A DNA stretch of 64,000 bases, taken from positions 57,579 to 121,578 of the forward strand of contig CAWJCU010000004.1 in NCBI GenBank assembly GCA_963841455.1, read 5' to 3'. Both the position numbers and the translations under genes were made by a program. Below are positions 1 through 8,416 of the stretch, piece after piece. The DNA comes from JAWVFM01 sp963841455 (lineage in GTDB: Bacteria > Actinomycetota > Thermoleophilia > Solirubrobacterales > 70-9). The notes below the pieces were generated by a model, which searched no databases, was not told where the DNA came from, and saw nothing but the letters and a program-made list of their open reading frames with translations. Within the stretch, counting starts at the first letter, position 1; each line of letters opens with the position of its first letter.

Positions 1-1
1 C

Positions 2-1042
2 GACAGGGGCACGACTCAGTTGGTCGCGCCGGCCTCGGGAGGCGTCCAGCCCATCCAGCCTGCGATCTCGGCCACCGGTCGATTCGTCGCCTACGCCGAG
101 CCCGACAGGTTCGGCGACGGCAACGTCTACCTCCACGACATGACGAGCGGGACGACGAGCGTTGTGACCGTCGGCGTCAACGGGAAGCCGGCCGGCGGCC
201 GGAGCCAGAACCCGTCGGTGTCCGCCGACGGGCGGTTCGTCGTCTTCAGCTCCGACGCCAAGAGCCTCACTCCCCGAAAGCCGGTCGCCGCTCGGAACGA
301 GTTCGTCCGCGACATGAAGACCGGAAAGACGCAGCAGGTAAACGTCACCTCCACCGGCAAGCCGGGAAACGGCTACTGCCACCACCCCTCGATCTCCGCC
401 GACGGGCGCTACGTCGTCTACGAGACGCAGGCGACGAACATCATCAAGGGCGCCAGGGGATACAACATCTACGTCCGCGACCTGAAGCGGCAAAGGACGA
501 TCCTCGCCAGCGTGAGCTCCTCCGGGAAGCGGGCGAACGACGGGAGCCACAGAGCCGTGATCTCCGGGGACGGGCGCTACGTCGCTTTCGTGTCGAAGGC
601 GACGAACCTCGTCAAGCAGGACGCGAACCGGAAGGCAGACATCTTCGTGCGCGACCTGAAGAGGGCTAAGACGACGCGGGTCAGCGTCAGCTCATCGGGC
701 AAGCAATCCAACGGAGACAGCAACGCCCCCGCGATCTCCAACCACGGCGGCTTCATCACCTTCGAGTCCAGTGGCACGAACCTCGTCTCAGGGCGAGGCG
801 ACGGCAAGCTCCACGTGTTCTTCCGGGATGAGCGAAGCGGCAAGACGGTGCAGGCGGACGTGAGCTCGTCCGGGAAGCCGGCGAACGCCGGCGTGGGGGT
901 CCTCATTCCCTTCTACACGCAGTCGCTGGCGATGTCAGCGGACGGGCGCTCGGTCGCATTTGAGTCGCCCGCGACCAACCTCGTCTCGGGCCATACGGGC
1001 CGCAACGACGCCGTCTACCTTCGCGGGCCGCTGCACGGCTGA
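2..1042 (+). CDS. WD40-like beta-propeller (TolB/PD40-type) protein, 5' truncated by window edge
   Basis: The frame stays open to the left edge, so the gene begins outside the window; an in-frame TTG at 20 is probably internal because the codons before it already match the repeat. About five repeats of roughly 60 residues are visible, each with ISADGRYVVF-like blades followed by VRDLKRGKT and VSVSSSGK segments. This is the PD40/WD40-like propeller pattern of exported actinobacterial proteins that may bind other proteins or sugars. No catalytic motif is seen. Nothing shows the partner or substrate. Confidence 0.8.
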   Translation, partial: DRGTTQLVAPASGGVQPIQPAISATGRFVAYAEPDRFGDGNVYLHDMTSGTTSVVTVGVNGKPAGGRSQNPSVSADGRFVVFSSDAKSLTPRKPVAARNEFVRDMKTGKTQQVNVTSTGKPGNGYCHHPSISADGRYVVYETQATNIIKGARGYNIYVRDLKRQRTILASVSSSGKRANDGSHRAVISGDGRYVAFVSKATNLVKQDANRKADIFVRDLKRAKTTRVSVSSSGKQSNGDSNAPAISNHGGFITFESSGTNLVSGRGDGKLHVFFRDERSGKTVQADVSSSGKPANAGVGVLIPFYTQSLAMSADGRSVAFESPATNLVSGHTGRNDAVYLRGPLHG

Positions 1043-1083
1043 GCGGCAATGACGTCTTGGCGAGCGCCTGACGCCCAACGCGG

Positions 1084-1506
1084 CTACGAGCGCCGCTCGA
1101 GAACCACCACGGGAATCTGCCGCTCCGTATTCGCCTGGTAGGAGTCGTAGGCGGGCCAGTCCTCGTTCATCAGCTTCCACAGCCTCTCGCGCTCCTCCCC
1201 CTCCGCCACCGACGCGCGCACCGGGACCGTCTCGTCTCGCACCTCGATGGTCGCGTCCGGATCCGCCTGCAGGTTCTGGAACCAGATCGGATCGTGCTGC
1301 CACCCGCCCTTCGACGCCACCACCACCCAGCGATCGCCGTCGGTTCGATGGATGAGGGGCATCGTCCGCGGCTCGCCCGACTTGCGGCCGGTGGTGGTCA
1401 GCAGCAGGACCGTCGCGCCGTGCCAGTGGTAGCCGCGCTCGCCACCGGTCTCTCGGTAGACGCGAACGTGCTCGGCACCGAAGAGCTCGTCGTCGTTCAC
1501 GGTCAC
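1084..1506 (-). CDS. Nitroreductase family deazaflavin (F420)-dependent oxidoreductase
   Basis: A 140-residue protein of the DDN/Rv3547 family, small split-barrel enzymes that bind reduced F420 and reduce quinones or nitro compounds. Visible family features are TTTGRKSGEPRTMPL near residue 38, the VVASKGGW block followed by a WFQNLQADPD segment, and a C-terminal RQIPVVVLERR. I chose GTG at 1506 (GTG at 1500 is an alternative) because family N-termini are short; the frame is open further upstream but that part resembles no domain. It is convergent with the truncated propeller gene. A paralogue lies at 42663-43115. Confidence 0.85.
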   Translation of the reverse strand: MTVNDDELFGAEHVRVYRETGGERGYHWHGATVLLLTTTGRKSGEPRTMPLIHRTDGDRWVVVASKGGWQHDPIWFQNLQADPDATIEVRDETVPVRASVAEGEERERLWKLMNEDWPAYDSYQANTERQIPVVVLERRS

Positions 1507-1620
1507 CGTTCGATCGTAAGGGGTTCCGCTTCCGGGATCTCGGTGGGGCCGGCATGGCCGTACGATCGCTTGGACCAGCAGAAGGAAGGAGAGCCCGATG
1601 TCACGCTCAAGCTTGAAGCC

Positions 1621-2184
1621 ATGCTGATCTACTCGATGGGCGTCTCGGTTGACGGCTTTATCGCCGACCGCGAGGGCGCGTTCGCGTGGACGGTTCCCAA
1701 CGATGAGCAGTTTCGTTTCCACACCGCGCAGGTACGCGAGCTCGGCGGTTATCTGTGCGGCCGCAGGCTCTACGAGACGATGCTGCCGTGGGAGACGGAT
1801 CCGTCGATGCGCGACAACGAGCTCAGGATCGCGTTCGCCGACGTCTGGTGCGCTATCCCGAAGGTCGTCTTCAGCCGCACGCTCGACAGCGTTCAGGGCA
1901 ACGCCCGGCTCGCCGAGGCGTCGCTGGCCGAGGAGTCAGCTGCGGTGCTCGACGCGACCGACAAGGACGTCTCGATCGGCGGCGCCGGCCTCGCCGCGCC
2001 GGCGTTCGAGCTCGGCCTCGTTGACGAGCTGCGCATGTTCCGCAATCCGGTCGTCGTCGGTGGCGGCACGCCCTTCCTGCCTCCGGTCACCGAAGACGTC
2101 CCGCTCGACCTGATCGAGACGAAGACGTTCGGCTCGCGCGTGATCTACGAGCGCTATGGGCGCGCCCGCGATGCGTCGGACTGA
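1621..2184 (+). CDS. Dihydrofolate reductase-like (RibD C-terminal domain) protein
   Basis: A 187-residue single-domain protein of the RibD_C/DHFR-like superfamily, NADPH-dependent reductases of unknown physiological substrate. The N-terminus MLIYSMGVSVDGFIA and the following GGYLCGRRLYETM are characteristic, as are VSIGGAGLAAPAFELGLVDEL and VVVGGGTPFLP near the end. ATG 1621 starts the domain exactly at its first strand. A purine-rich stretch lies about 25 bases upstream, further than an ideal ribosome site, so a TTG at 1570 cannot be excluded. It heads a run of three co-directional genes. Confidence 0.85.
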   Translation: MLIYSMGVSVDGFIADREGAFAWTVPNDEQFRFHTAQVRELGGYLCGRRLYETMLPWETDPSMRDNELRIAFADVWCAIPKVVFSRTLDSVQGNARLAEASLAEESAAVLDATDKDVSIGGAGLAAPAFELGLVDELRMFRNPVVVGGGTPFLPPVTEDVPLDLIETKTFGSRVIYERYGRARDASD

Positions 2185-2200
2185 CACCGCCGCGGGCTAG

Positions 2201-2554
2201 ATGATTGATTCCGAATTTGTGGCCGTAGGCGCTGAAATACAGGCCAGGTTGACCGATCTCGGCGTTATGCCGAAGCACGAGCAGAAGGTGTTCGGCGGCA
2301 TCGGCTTCATGATCGACGGCCATACGGCGGTGGGGGTCGGCGGCGAGGGTGGCCTGATGATCCACTGCTCCAAGGAGGAGACCGAGGCTCTCCTCGCCAA
2401 GCCCGGTGCGCGACCGTTTGAGATGCGCGGACGCGAGATGAAGGGCTGGCTTCGGGTCGATGCCGAGTCGGTCTCCACGAAGCGAGCGCTCGAGCCCTGG
2501 GCTATGCAGAGCGTCGCTTTCGCCCGCGCGTTGCCGACGAAAGAGAAGAAGTGA
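2201..2554 (+). CDS. TfoX N-terminal domain protein
   Basis: 117 residues matching the TfoX_N fold: KVFGGIGFMIDGHTAVGV, then MIHCSKEETEALL and FEMRGREMKGWLRVD. These stand-alone domains are common in actinobacteria and have no settled function; they lack the C-terminal half of the proteobacterial competence regulator. The gene sits 16 bases after the DHFR-like gene and its last codons overlap the start of the methyltransferase (2551), indicating co-translation. Confidence 0.85.
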   Translation: MIDSEFVAVGAEIQARLTDLGVMPKHEQKVFGGIGFMIDGHTAVGVGGEGGLMIHCSKEETEALLAKPGARPFEMRGREMKGWLRVDAESVSTKRALEPWAMQSVAFARALPTKEKK

Positions 2555-3303
2555 GCTTGAGCGATGCCGACGCCTATGACCGGTTCATGGGCCGCTACTC
2601 GAGGCCGCTGGCGGTGCCCTTCGCCGATTTCGCCGGACTCCCGCTCGACGGCCGGGTCCTCGACGTCGGATGCGGCCCCGGTGCGCTGACCGCGGAGCTC
2701 GCCCGGAGGGCCAGGCCGGGACGGGTGACCGCGGTCGACCCGTCCGAGGAATTCGTCGCGGCCCTACGCGGCCGCCATCCCGGAGTCCTGGTCATCCGCG
2801 CGCCGGCTGAGGATCTGCCGTTCGAAGGAGGCTGCTTCGATGCGACGCTCGCCCAGCTCGTGGTCAACGTCATGGACGATCCGGTCACAGGCCTCCGCGA
2901 GATGGCGAGGGTGACGCGGGACGGCGGCGTCGTCGCCGCATGCGTGTGGGACTTCACCGACGGCGGGCCGATCGGTCCGTTCTGGGATGCCGCCCAAGCG
3001 CTCGATCCTGAGGTCGAGACCGGGTCTGTCTGCCCCGGCAGCAGGGCCGGCCACCTGGCCGACCTCTTTCGCGCGGCTGGAATCGCCGACATCGTCGACA
3101 GCGCCGTCGCGGTGGACGTCGAGCACGCCACGTTCGAGGACTGGTGGGAGCCGTTCACGCTCGGCGTCGCCCCATCGGGTGCGCACGTCGCCGGCCTCGA
3201 GCCCGATCGGCGCACGGCATTGCGCGAGCTCTGCAGGGAGAGGCTGCCGGAGCCACCGTTCGTGGTGTCGGCGAAGGCCTGGGTGGCGCGCGGCGCGGCT
3301 TGA
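2551..3303 (+). CDS. Class I SAM-dependent methyltransferase (Methyltransf_11 type)
   Basis: 250 residues with the SAM-binding glycine motif VLDVGCGPGALT near residue 36, an acidic motif II end (VTAVDPSEEFVAAL), and a motif IV region around LAQLVVNVMDDP. The start is a GTG that overlaps the preceding TfoX stop. The acceptor is not identifiable; close relatives are annotated as small-molecule methyltransferases. It is the last gene of a 1621-3303 transcription unit. Confidence 0.85.
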   Translation: MSLSDADAYDRFMGRYSRPLAVPFADFAGLPLDGRVLDVGCGPGALTAELARRARPGRVTAVDPSEEFVAALRGRHPGVLVIRAPAEDLPFEGGCFDATLAQLVVNVMDDPVTGLREMARVTRDGGVVAACVWDFTDGGPIGPFWDAAQALDPEVETGSVCPGSRAGHLADLFRAAGIADIVDSAVAVDVEHATFEDWWEPFTLGVAPSGAHVAGLEPDRRTALRELCRERLPEPPFVVSAKAWVARGAA

Positions 3304-3518
3304 CGCCTAGTAGCAGCCGCTCGCGTGGTCCAAAGATGGGACGAATACCGGTGTGGAAGGCGCCACTGTCCTTGCGGAACTCCTTCGAGCATGTAGACCG
3401 CCACGGATCGCTCGTGTCGCGGCTGTGCAACTCGGGCGTGAGAGCCTTGGGTCGCATTCGGCGACCGTAAGGGCGAGGTTGGGCTCGTGACATGAGAATC
3501 GCCGGCCAGACCGAGTGA

Positions 3519-4052
3519 CTAGGCCCAGACGATCCGGATCTCAGCGTCCGCGAGCTCCACGAACCGCCGGTGGCCGAGCCGATACGAGGCCGCCTGGATC
3601 ATCGCGCTGGCGGGCGTCCATAGGGCAACCCAGCCGAAGACCACGAACGTCTGCCCGAGCAACGTGTCACCGCTTTCGTCGGCCCAGGTGAAGTCGACGA
3701 TGGCGGCGATCGTCAGCGCCAGGAAGAAGATCAGCAGTCCGATCCGCGCCGGCCGCGGACGGAGGCTGCGGCGGATCCAGTGGCGGCGGGAGTCGACGGC
3801 CAGCGTCCGAAGGTCGCTGCGGACGGCTGCGACGAGTATCTCCGCCATGCCGTCGCTCCGCTCCTCCTCGGGAAGCCAAAGCTCGAGCGTCGGCCCGCCC
3901 GAGATCCGGTTTCGCCCCTTCCGAACTCGGACCCAACGGTCCAGGATCCGCTCGCGGACCTCGTCGCTCAACGGACGCTGAGCGAGCGGCTCGGCACTCC
4001 ATCCATCGAACAGCTCCGCGACCGACGGGACACGGATCGCAAGATCGGACAC
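3519..4052 (-). CDS. Membrane protein of unknown function (two TM helices)
   Basis: 177 residues. A charged N-terminal half of about 95 residues is followed by two hydrophobic segments (IGLLIFFLALTIAAIVDF and a second around VFGWVALWTPASAMIQ), then a short cytoplasmic-type tail. I recognise no family. It is divergent from the SGNH hydrolase at 4180 with about 127 bases between the starts. The 215 bases between its stop and the methyltransferase stop hold no convincing gene. Confidence 0.6.
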   Translation of the reverse strand: MSDLAIRVPSVAELFDGWSAEPLAQRPLSDEVRERILDRWVRVRKGRNRISGGPTLELWLPEEERSDGMAEILVAAVRSDLRTLAVDSRRHWIRRSLRPRPARIGLLIFFLALTIAAIVDFTWADESGDTLLGQTFVVFGWVALWTPASAMIQAASYRLGHRRFVELADAEIRIVWA

Positions 4053-4179
4053 AACCTATGTGTACCTGCTGCGGCTGACGACTTCGGGCCCATCCAGGGA
4101 CTCCGCGCGCTCGCCGACGCGTAGGTCGTGCCCGCCCGAGGGCGGCCTCTTGCGATTCTGCGGGGTCGGGGGGCGCATC

Positions 4180-5142
4180 ATGTTGCGCGTGACCGAACCG
4201 ACCCGAGAAGTCGTTCGTCGGCGGCGTCGACGGGAAGCCATCCGACGGCGGCGCCGGAGGCGGCGCGTCGTCGTCGCCGCGGTGGTCGTAGCCGCCGTCA
4301 CCGGGGCGGTGATCTCAACGGTCGTCGCGAGCGGCTCGAGCGGTAGGCGGACGGCGTCGTCGAACGCGCATGCCGTGGCGGCAGCAGCCGGGAGCACGCC
4401 CCAGAAGCGTGAGCACCCCAAAAAGGCAGAGCGCCCCCAGAAGCCTGAGTACCCCACCGACCAGCCGACGCCGTCGCAATGGGCGTCGCGGCAGACCAAC
4501 GCCGGGCAGCCTCGAAAACGGAGTACGAGCACCTCGTGCAGGTCCGTGGTCCATATCGGCGACTCGACCTCCGAGGGCCTCGACTCGCCCGATTACCTCC
4601 CCGATCGCAGACAGCGCATCGGCGCCCAGTACGCGCGCGTGGGCGCCGGCACGTGGCGGCCGGAGATCTCCGGAGCGCGATCGATCGTCGAAACGCTCCC
4701 CGGCCAGACGAATGCCTACGACGTGGCGCGCGAGCTGGTGCGCCAGGGCTACCGCGGATGCTGGGTGCTCGCTCTTGGCACCAACGACACCGCCGACGTC
4801 GCCGTCGGCTCGTCGGTCGGCCTCACGCAGAGGATCGAGCGAATGATGTCGGCGATCGGCAACCAACCGGTCATGTGGGTGAACGTGAAGTCGCTTCTCG
4901 CGTCCAGCGCATATTCGGAGGCGAACATGGAACGCTGGGACGCCGCCCTCGTGGACGCCTGTCCGAGATACCCGAACATGCGGGTCTTCGACTGGGCGGC
5001 ACTCGTCAAGGACCGCTGGTTCATTCCCGATGGGATCCACTTCACGTCGGCGGGCTACGAGGCCCGTGCTCGTCTCATAGCGGACGCGCTCGCGGAGGCG
5101 TTTCCGGCCTCAAGTGCGCACGCGGGCTGCGTCGTCCGCTGA
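4180..5142 (+). CDS. Membrane-anchored SGNH/GDSL hydrolase
   Basis: 320 residues from ATG 4180, preceded by a G-rich ribosome site. The N-terminus is strikingly basic (long runs of Arg, residues 8-30), then a TM segment VVVAAVVVAAVTGAVIS, then a Pro/Lys linker, so the enzyme domain is probably outside the membrane. Block I is VVHIGDSTSEG (Ser about residue 129), block III LALGTNDTADV, and the final catalytic pair is in IPDGIHFTSAGYE (Asp-x-x-His). SGNH domains of this layout act as esterases or O-acetyltransferases on cell-wall glycans; the substrate here is unknown. Confidence 0.8.
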   Translation: MLRVTEPTREVVRRRRRREAIRRRRRRRRVVVAAVVVAAVTGAVISTVVASGSSGRRTASSNAHAVAAAAGSTPQKREHPKKAERPQKPEYPTDQPTPSQWASRQTNAGQPRKRSTSTSCRSVVHIGDSTSEGLDSPDYLPDRRQRIGAQYARVGAGTWRPEISGARSIVETLPGQTNAYDVARELVRQGYRGCWVLALGTNDTADVAVGSSVGLTQRIERMMSAIGNQPVMWVNVKSLLASSAYSEANMERWDAALVDACPRYPNMRVFDWAALVKDRWFIPDGIHFTSAGYEARARLIADALAEAFPASSAHAGCVVR

Positions 5143-5247
5143 GGCCTACAGCGCGACGAGAGGAGCTTTCCGCGCTCCTCCGTCTAAGAAGATGATCGGT
5201 CCATTCGGAGCCGGGATCCGACCGACCGCATATATAGTCGCGGGTGG

Positions 5248-6742
5248 GTGGGGATTCATTCGAGCAAGCGCGTCGGACTATGCGTGGCGCTTTCAGTAGT
5301 GCTCGGCGGCGTGGCCGCTTCGCCGGCGCCGGCGGCTTCAGTGAAGGTGCAGACCCAACGCATCTCCCGCTCGAGCCCCTTCTCGCCATCCTCGACCTGC
5401 GCGCTCGACAACCCCGGGTTCTCGGCCGGCTACGCGCAGGAAACGTCCGTGGCGGTCGACCCCACGAATCCGAAGCGGATCCTCGTCGCGTGGATCCAGG
5501 ACGGCCGGGCGACGGACGTCGTGATGGCATCGCGCGACGGCGGGAAGACATTCTCGCGGATCCTCGTGCCAGGGCTCTCCGCCTGCACCGGAGGGCCGTT
5601 TCAGGTCGCCAGCGACCCGGGGGTCGACTTCTCGGCCGACGGACGCCAGGCCTGGTTCAGCGCGATTGTGGTCAACGGCGTCACGCCGCAGGGCGATTCG
5701 GCCCCCGCGCCGGTGCCATCCGACCTGAGCGATCCACCGCCTGGGACGGGCGCCAGCACGGCCATGTACGCCTTCCGGTCCTTCGACGGCGGCTTCTCGT
5801 GGAATCCGCCGTACACGGTCCAGCCCGACACGGATCAGTTCTGGGACCTGCCGCGACTGACGGCCGATCCGCGCAAGCCGAAAACGGCCTACTACGTCTA
5901 CGACCTGCGCGAGCCGCCCGATCTCCTTCATGGCTACAGCCTCTTCGCTAAGACGACCGACAACGGGAGAACCTGGTCGGCGCCGAAGCCGCTCTATGAC
6001 CCGCAAACCACGAACAGCTGGCCCGGCATCAGCAAGGTCCTCGTCAACGATGACGGCTCGCTGCTCGACGTGATGGCGGTCATCACCTCCAACTTCTCGG
6101 ACCCGGACGCGGACCAAACCACACAGGAGCTCGCGGTCCGCTCGACCGACGGGGGCAAGACATGGGGCAAGCCGATCACTATCGGCTGGTCATCCGGGCG
6201 AGGCGTCACCGATGACCCGACCCATCCCACGTACGGTCTGAACACTTTCGACACGTACCCGTCGCAGACGGTCGCGCCGAACGGGGACGTCTACGTCGCC
6301 TGGCTGCAGCCGGGCTCCACGAACCAGGCGTCGCGGATCGCGGTCGCACGGTCAGCCGACTCCGGCCGGACCTGGACCACGAGGCACATCAAGGTCCAAC
6401 GGCCAGGCGGCGATGCCCACCATCGAGGTCGCTGGCGACGGGACGGTGGGCGTCGTCTACTACATCATTGCCCCGAAGAGCACCAACGGCAACTGGCCGG
6501 CGCGGGTGGTCGTATCCACCTCGACCAACCACGGACGGGGCTGGAAGCGCACCAACCTCGCCCGACCGTTCAACTTGCTCACGACCGGCAGCGACGCGCG
6601 CGCATGCTGCTTCCTCGGCGACTTCGAGGGCATCGACCGCCTGCCCCATGGCATGGTCGCCGGCTATTCGATGGGAAGGCCGGTCGCCGTCAACAAGGTC
6701 GACGATTACTTCAGCCGCATCACCACATCAGGAGGGAAGTAG
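5248..6742 (+). pseudogene. Exported sialidase/BNR-repeat-like protein, frameshifted
   Basis: GTG 5248 gives a signal peptide (KRVGLCVALSVVLGG, cleavage near AAS). The mature protein has repeated Asp-box-like motifs (SRDGGKTFS, FDGGFSWN, TDNGRTWS, STDGGKTWG, SADSGRTW) typical of six-bladed sialidase-fold propellers. Around 6405-6413 the frame moves forward by one base; the product continues as MPTIEVAGDGTVGVVYY to a stop at 6742 with another Asp-box-like motif. Only one break is needed for a complete protein of about 497 residues, so a one-base sequence error is at least as likely as true inactivation. Confidence 0.75.
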
Positions 6743-6753
6743 CGTGGGGACCG

Positions 6754-6799
6754 CTACGTCTCCCGCGGCGACGCACGGATCGTCGAGCGAATGGTGGCC
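6754..6799 (+). repeat. Dispersed short repeat, copy 1
   Basis: About 46 bases starting just after the sialidase stop. The core gacgcacggatcgtcgag is shared with copies at 8165, 10760 and 12427. One frame reads YVSRGDARIVER and is closed by a stop just after the repeat. Confidence 0.8.
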
Positions 6800-6860
6800 T
6801 GAGGCATCGCCCGAGCCGGCCCCTAAGCAACCCGCCCCACCATCGCACGCGTAGACGAAA

Positions 6861-6896
6861 ACGGGCCGGGCGACGCTGGTGCGCCACCCGGCCCGT
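6861..6896 (-). terminator. Rho-independent terminator for the 6915-7265 gene
   Basis: A perfect 10-bp stem (6861-6870 with 6887-6896) followed on the minus strand by TTTT. It begins 18 bases after the stop of the minus-strand secreted protein gene. Confidence 0.75.
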
Positions 6897-6914
6897 GTGG
6901 GGTGCTGATGCGAG

Positions 6915-7265
6915 CTAGGCCTGGATCGTCTTCGAGACGAGGGGCAGGCAGGCGCCCTTGGCGTTGACCGTGGCGTAGAACTTGCCGCGGACCTGGCCGG
7001 AGTTGCCGGTGTCCCAGCTTCCGTCGGTCTCGGTGGTGTCGGAGTAGAGGACCCGGCCGCTCGACTTGTGAACCGAGACGGTGCGGTTCGCGAGGCAGCT
7101 GGCCTTGCCCGACTTGATCTTCCCGTAGAAGCCGTCGCCCGAGTAGTGGATCGTCAGCTTGTCGTGGGAGGGGCTGTTGGCTGCCGCGACGCTCGTGGCG
7201 GCCCCGGCGACGCTGAGCGCGGCGAGAAGGGCGACGAGGGCTCGGCGGGTCTTGGTGATGTTCAT
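6915..7265 (-). CDS. Small secreted protein of actinobacterial type
   Basis: 116 residues. ATG 7265 is preceded at good spacing by AAGGAGA, which settles the start. The signal peptide ALVALLAALSVAGAATSVAAA is followed by one beta-rich domain: IHYSGDGFYGKIKSG, then KASCLANRTVSVHK, TTETDGSWD and VRGKFYATV, with two cysteines likely to form a disulfide. This short extracellular domain recurs in secreted proteins of Thermoleophilia but has no assigned function. It has its own terminator at 6861. Confidence 0.75.
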   Translation of the reverse strand: MNITKTRRALVALLAALSVAGAATSVAAANSPSHDKLTIHYSGDGFYGKIKSGKASCLANRTVSVHKSSGRVLYSDTTETDGSWDTGNSGQVRGKFYATVNAKGACLPLVSKTIQA

Positions 7266-7436
7266 CTGATGTTCTCCTTGGTAGGTGGTTTCGAACTGCA
7301 CGGGCATCCTCGCCCGCGCAGGCCGCTCCCACCAGGGGCCCTAGGTGTGGACCTCGCCACCCCCTTTGGTGTCGACGGTGACTAGTCGTGGCACCACGAC
7401 CGAGCCCTGCGCTTGTGCCTTAATCCGCTCTGGAAG

Positions 7437-8000
7437 TCAGTTGGTCGCGGAGGTCACGCAGCGGTAGGGCTCGGTGTGGACGGTCGTGGCGTCGTAGCCG
7501 AACTGGAGGGCGCGAGACCCATCGTCGCCGAGGAGACCTGCTAGGAAGGAGGTGTTGGGCCCATTGCTGTCGACGTACTGCGTCGAGACCCATTGACTCG
7601 GCTGGGACGCCCCCAGGTGGTCGAATGCCAGCGCGAGCTCCGCCAGGGTAGGCAGCCGACGTCCGGCGGTCGCGCACGTCTGTAGCGCGTCCCCAAAGGT
7701 GGCAACGGTGCGCAGGCCGGGCTCGACGCAAATGTCCGCGGCCTGAAGGAGGTCAGACGAGCAATGCAGCTTCAGGGAATTCTTGAGGTCCGACGAGAGG
7801 TCCGCGCCGTTTATGGAGCCGCCGATGATGTTGGGGTGATCGCCCGTGGGTGGTTGATGGCCCGCGATCGTCTTCCTGGCGACCTGGCCGTTGGAGGCGA
7901 TGATCACGCCCGCGAGCGCCGAGCCCCCTAGCGCGACGAACAGCGCGACCAATGCGACGACCATCGCCGGCGATGGCCGGCGAAAAGGAATGCGGTGCAT
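7437..8000 (-). CDS. Secreted protein with Thermoleophilia-type signal peptide
   Basis: 187 residues from ATG 8000, which has GGGAGG just upstream. The leader SPAMVVALVALFVALGGSALAG is the signal segment seen on very many Solirubrobacterales exported proteins. The mature part carries five cysteines (CSSDLLQAADICVE, LQTCATAGRRLPTLAELA, YRCVTSATN); the GRRLPTLAEL segment resembles the sulfatase-modifying/FGE-like or DUF1566 lectin-like motif CATAGGRLPT. No function is known. The 171 bases to the upstream-located 7265 start hold no gene. Confidence 0.7.
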   Translation of the reverse strand: MHRIPFRRPSPAMVVALVALFVALGGSALAGVIIASNGQVARKTIAGHQPPTGDHPNIIGGSINGADLSSDLKNSLKLHCSSDLLQAADICVEPGLRTVATFGDALQTCATAGRRLPTLAELALAFDHLGASQPSQWVSTQYVDSNGPNTSFLAGLLGDDGSRALQFGYDATTVHTEPYRCVTSATN

Positions 8001-8164
8001 GGCACCTCCCGTATGGGGCACGCCGGACGATCGGCGGCTGCCGGCGCCCGCGCGCCTCCGACGACGCTAACACACCCCCTCGCAGATACCCAAGGCCTGG
8101 TTGGTGACGAGTCGGGGCGACCGGATCTGAACAGGCGACCTTTCGGCCCCTAGCCGGGGGCAAG

Positions 8165-8198
8165 CCGTGACGCACGGATCGTGGAACAAATCGCGGCC
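8165..8198 (+). repeat. Dispersed short repeat, copy 2 (fused to a tRNA fragment)
   Basis: Shorter copy lacking the gtctccc start of the other copies. The frame reads SRDARIVEQIAARGS then stop. Its differences from copy 4 in codon third positions (GTC to GTG, GAG to GAA) keep the peptide. It runs directly into the tRNA-Met half at 8203. Confidence 0.75.
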
Positions 8199-8202
8199 CG
8201 GG

Positions 8203-8263
8203 GCTCTTGACGAGCGCTCGCTTCATACGCGAGAGGTCGTTGGTTCGAAACCAGCGGCGCCCA
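8203..8263 (+). pseudogene. tRNA-Met (CAT) 3' half, degenerate 5' end
   Basis: The anticodon arm is perfect (8217-8221 with 8229-8233, loop TTCATAC, anticodon CAT). The T arm is also perfect (8239-8243 with 8251-8255, loop TTCGAAA), and the 3' acceptor strand 8256-8262 plus an A discriminator is present. The D stem GCTC/GAGC survives but with a 5-base loop lacking the GG. The 5' acceptor (8194-8200) pairs at only about four of seven positions because repeat sequence replaces it. This looks like a tRNA remnant or an integration scar, not a working tRNA. Confidence 0.65.
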
Positions 8264-8297
8264 TAGCCCCCCGCCGCCGCGAGATACTGCGCGGGCG

Positions 8298-8400
8298 ATG
8301 TCGCAGGAGAGCGTGGAGATCGCGCGGCGGGTCATGGAGGCCTACAACAGGGCAAGGCGAGCGGTATCGCGGACGTGCTCGACTACGATCAGCGAGCATG
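8298..8400 (+). pseudogene. SnoaL-like/NTF2 family N-terminal fragment
   Basis: ATG 8298 opens MSQESVEIARRVMEAYNR, the typical start of actinobacterial SnoaL-like proteins. A one-base shift then gives GKASGIADVLDYDQRAW, matching the usual continuation. The rest of the roughly 130-residue family domain is missing; the NHL gene starts at 8417. A relic of a gene cut off by rearrangement. Confidence 0.6.
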
Positions 8401-8416
8401 GGTAGGTGGGCGCCTG

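Noticed and set aside
8223..8335. Minus-strand ORF ending GFEPTTSRV near 8230
   Set aside because: This is the classic false translation of a tRNA antisense strand.
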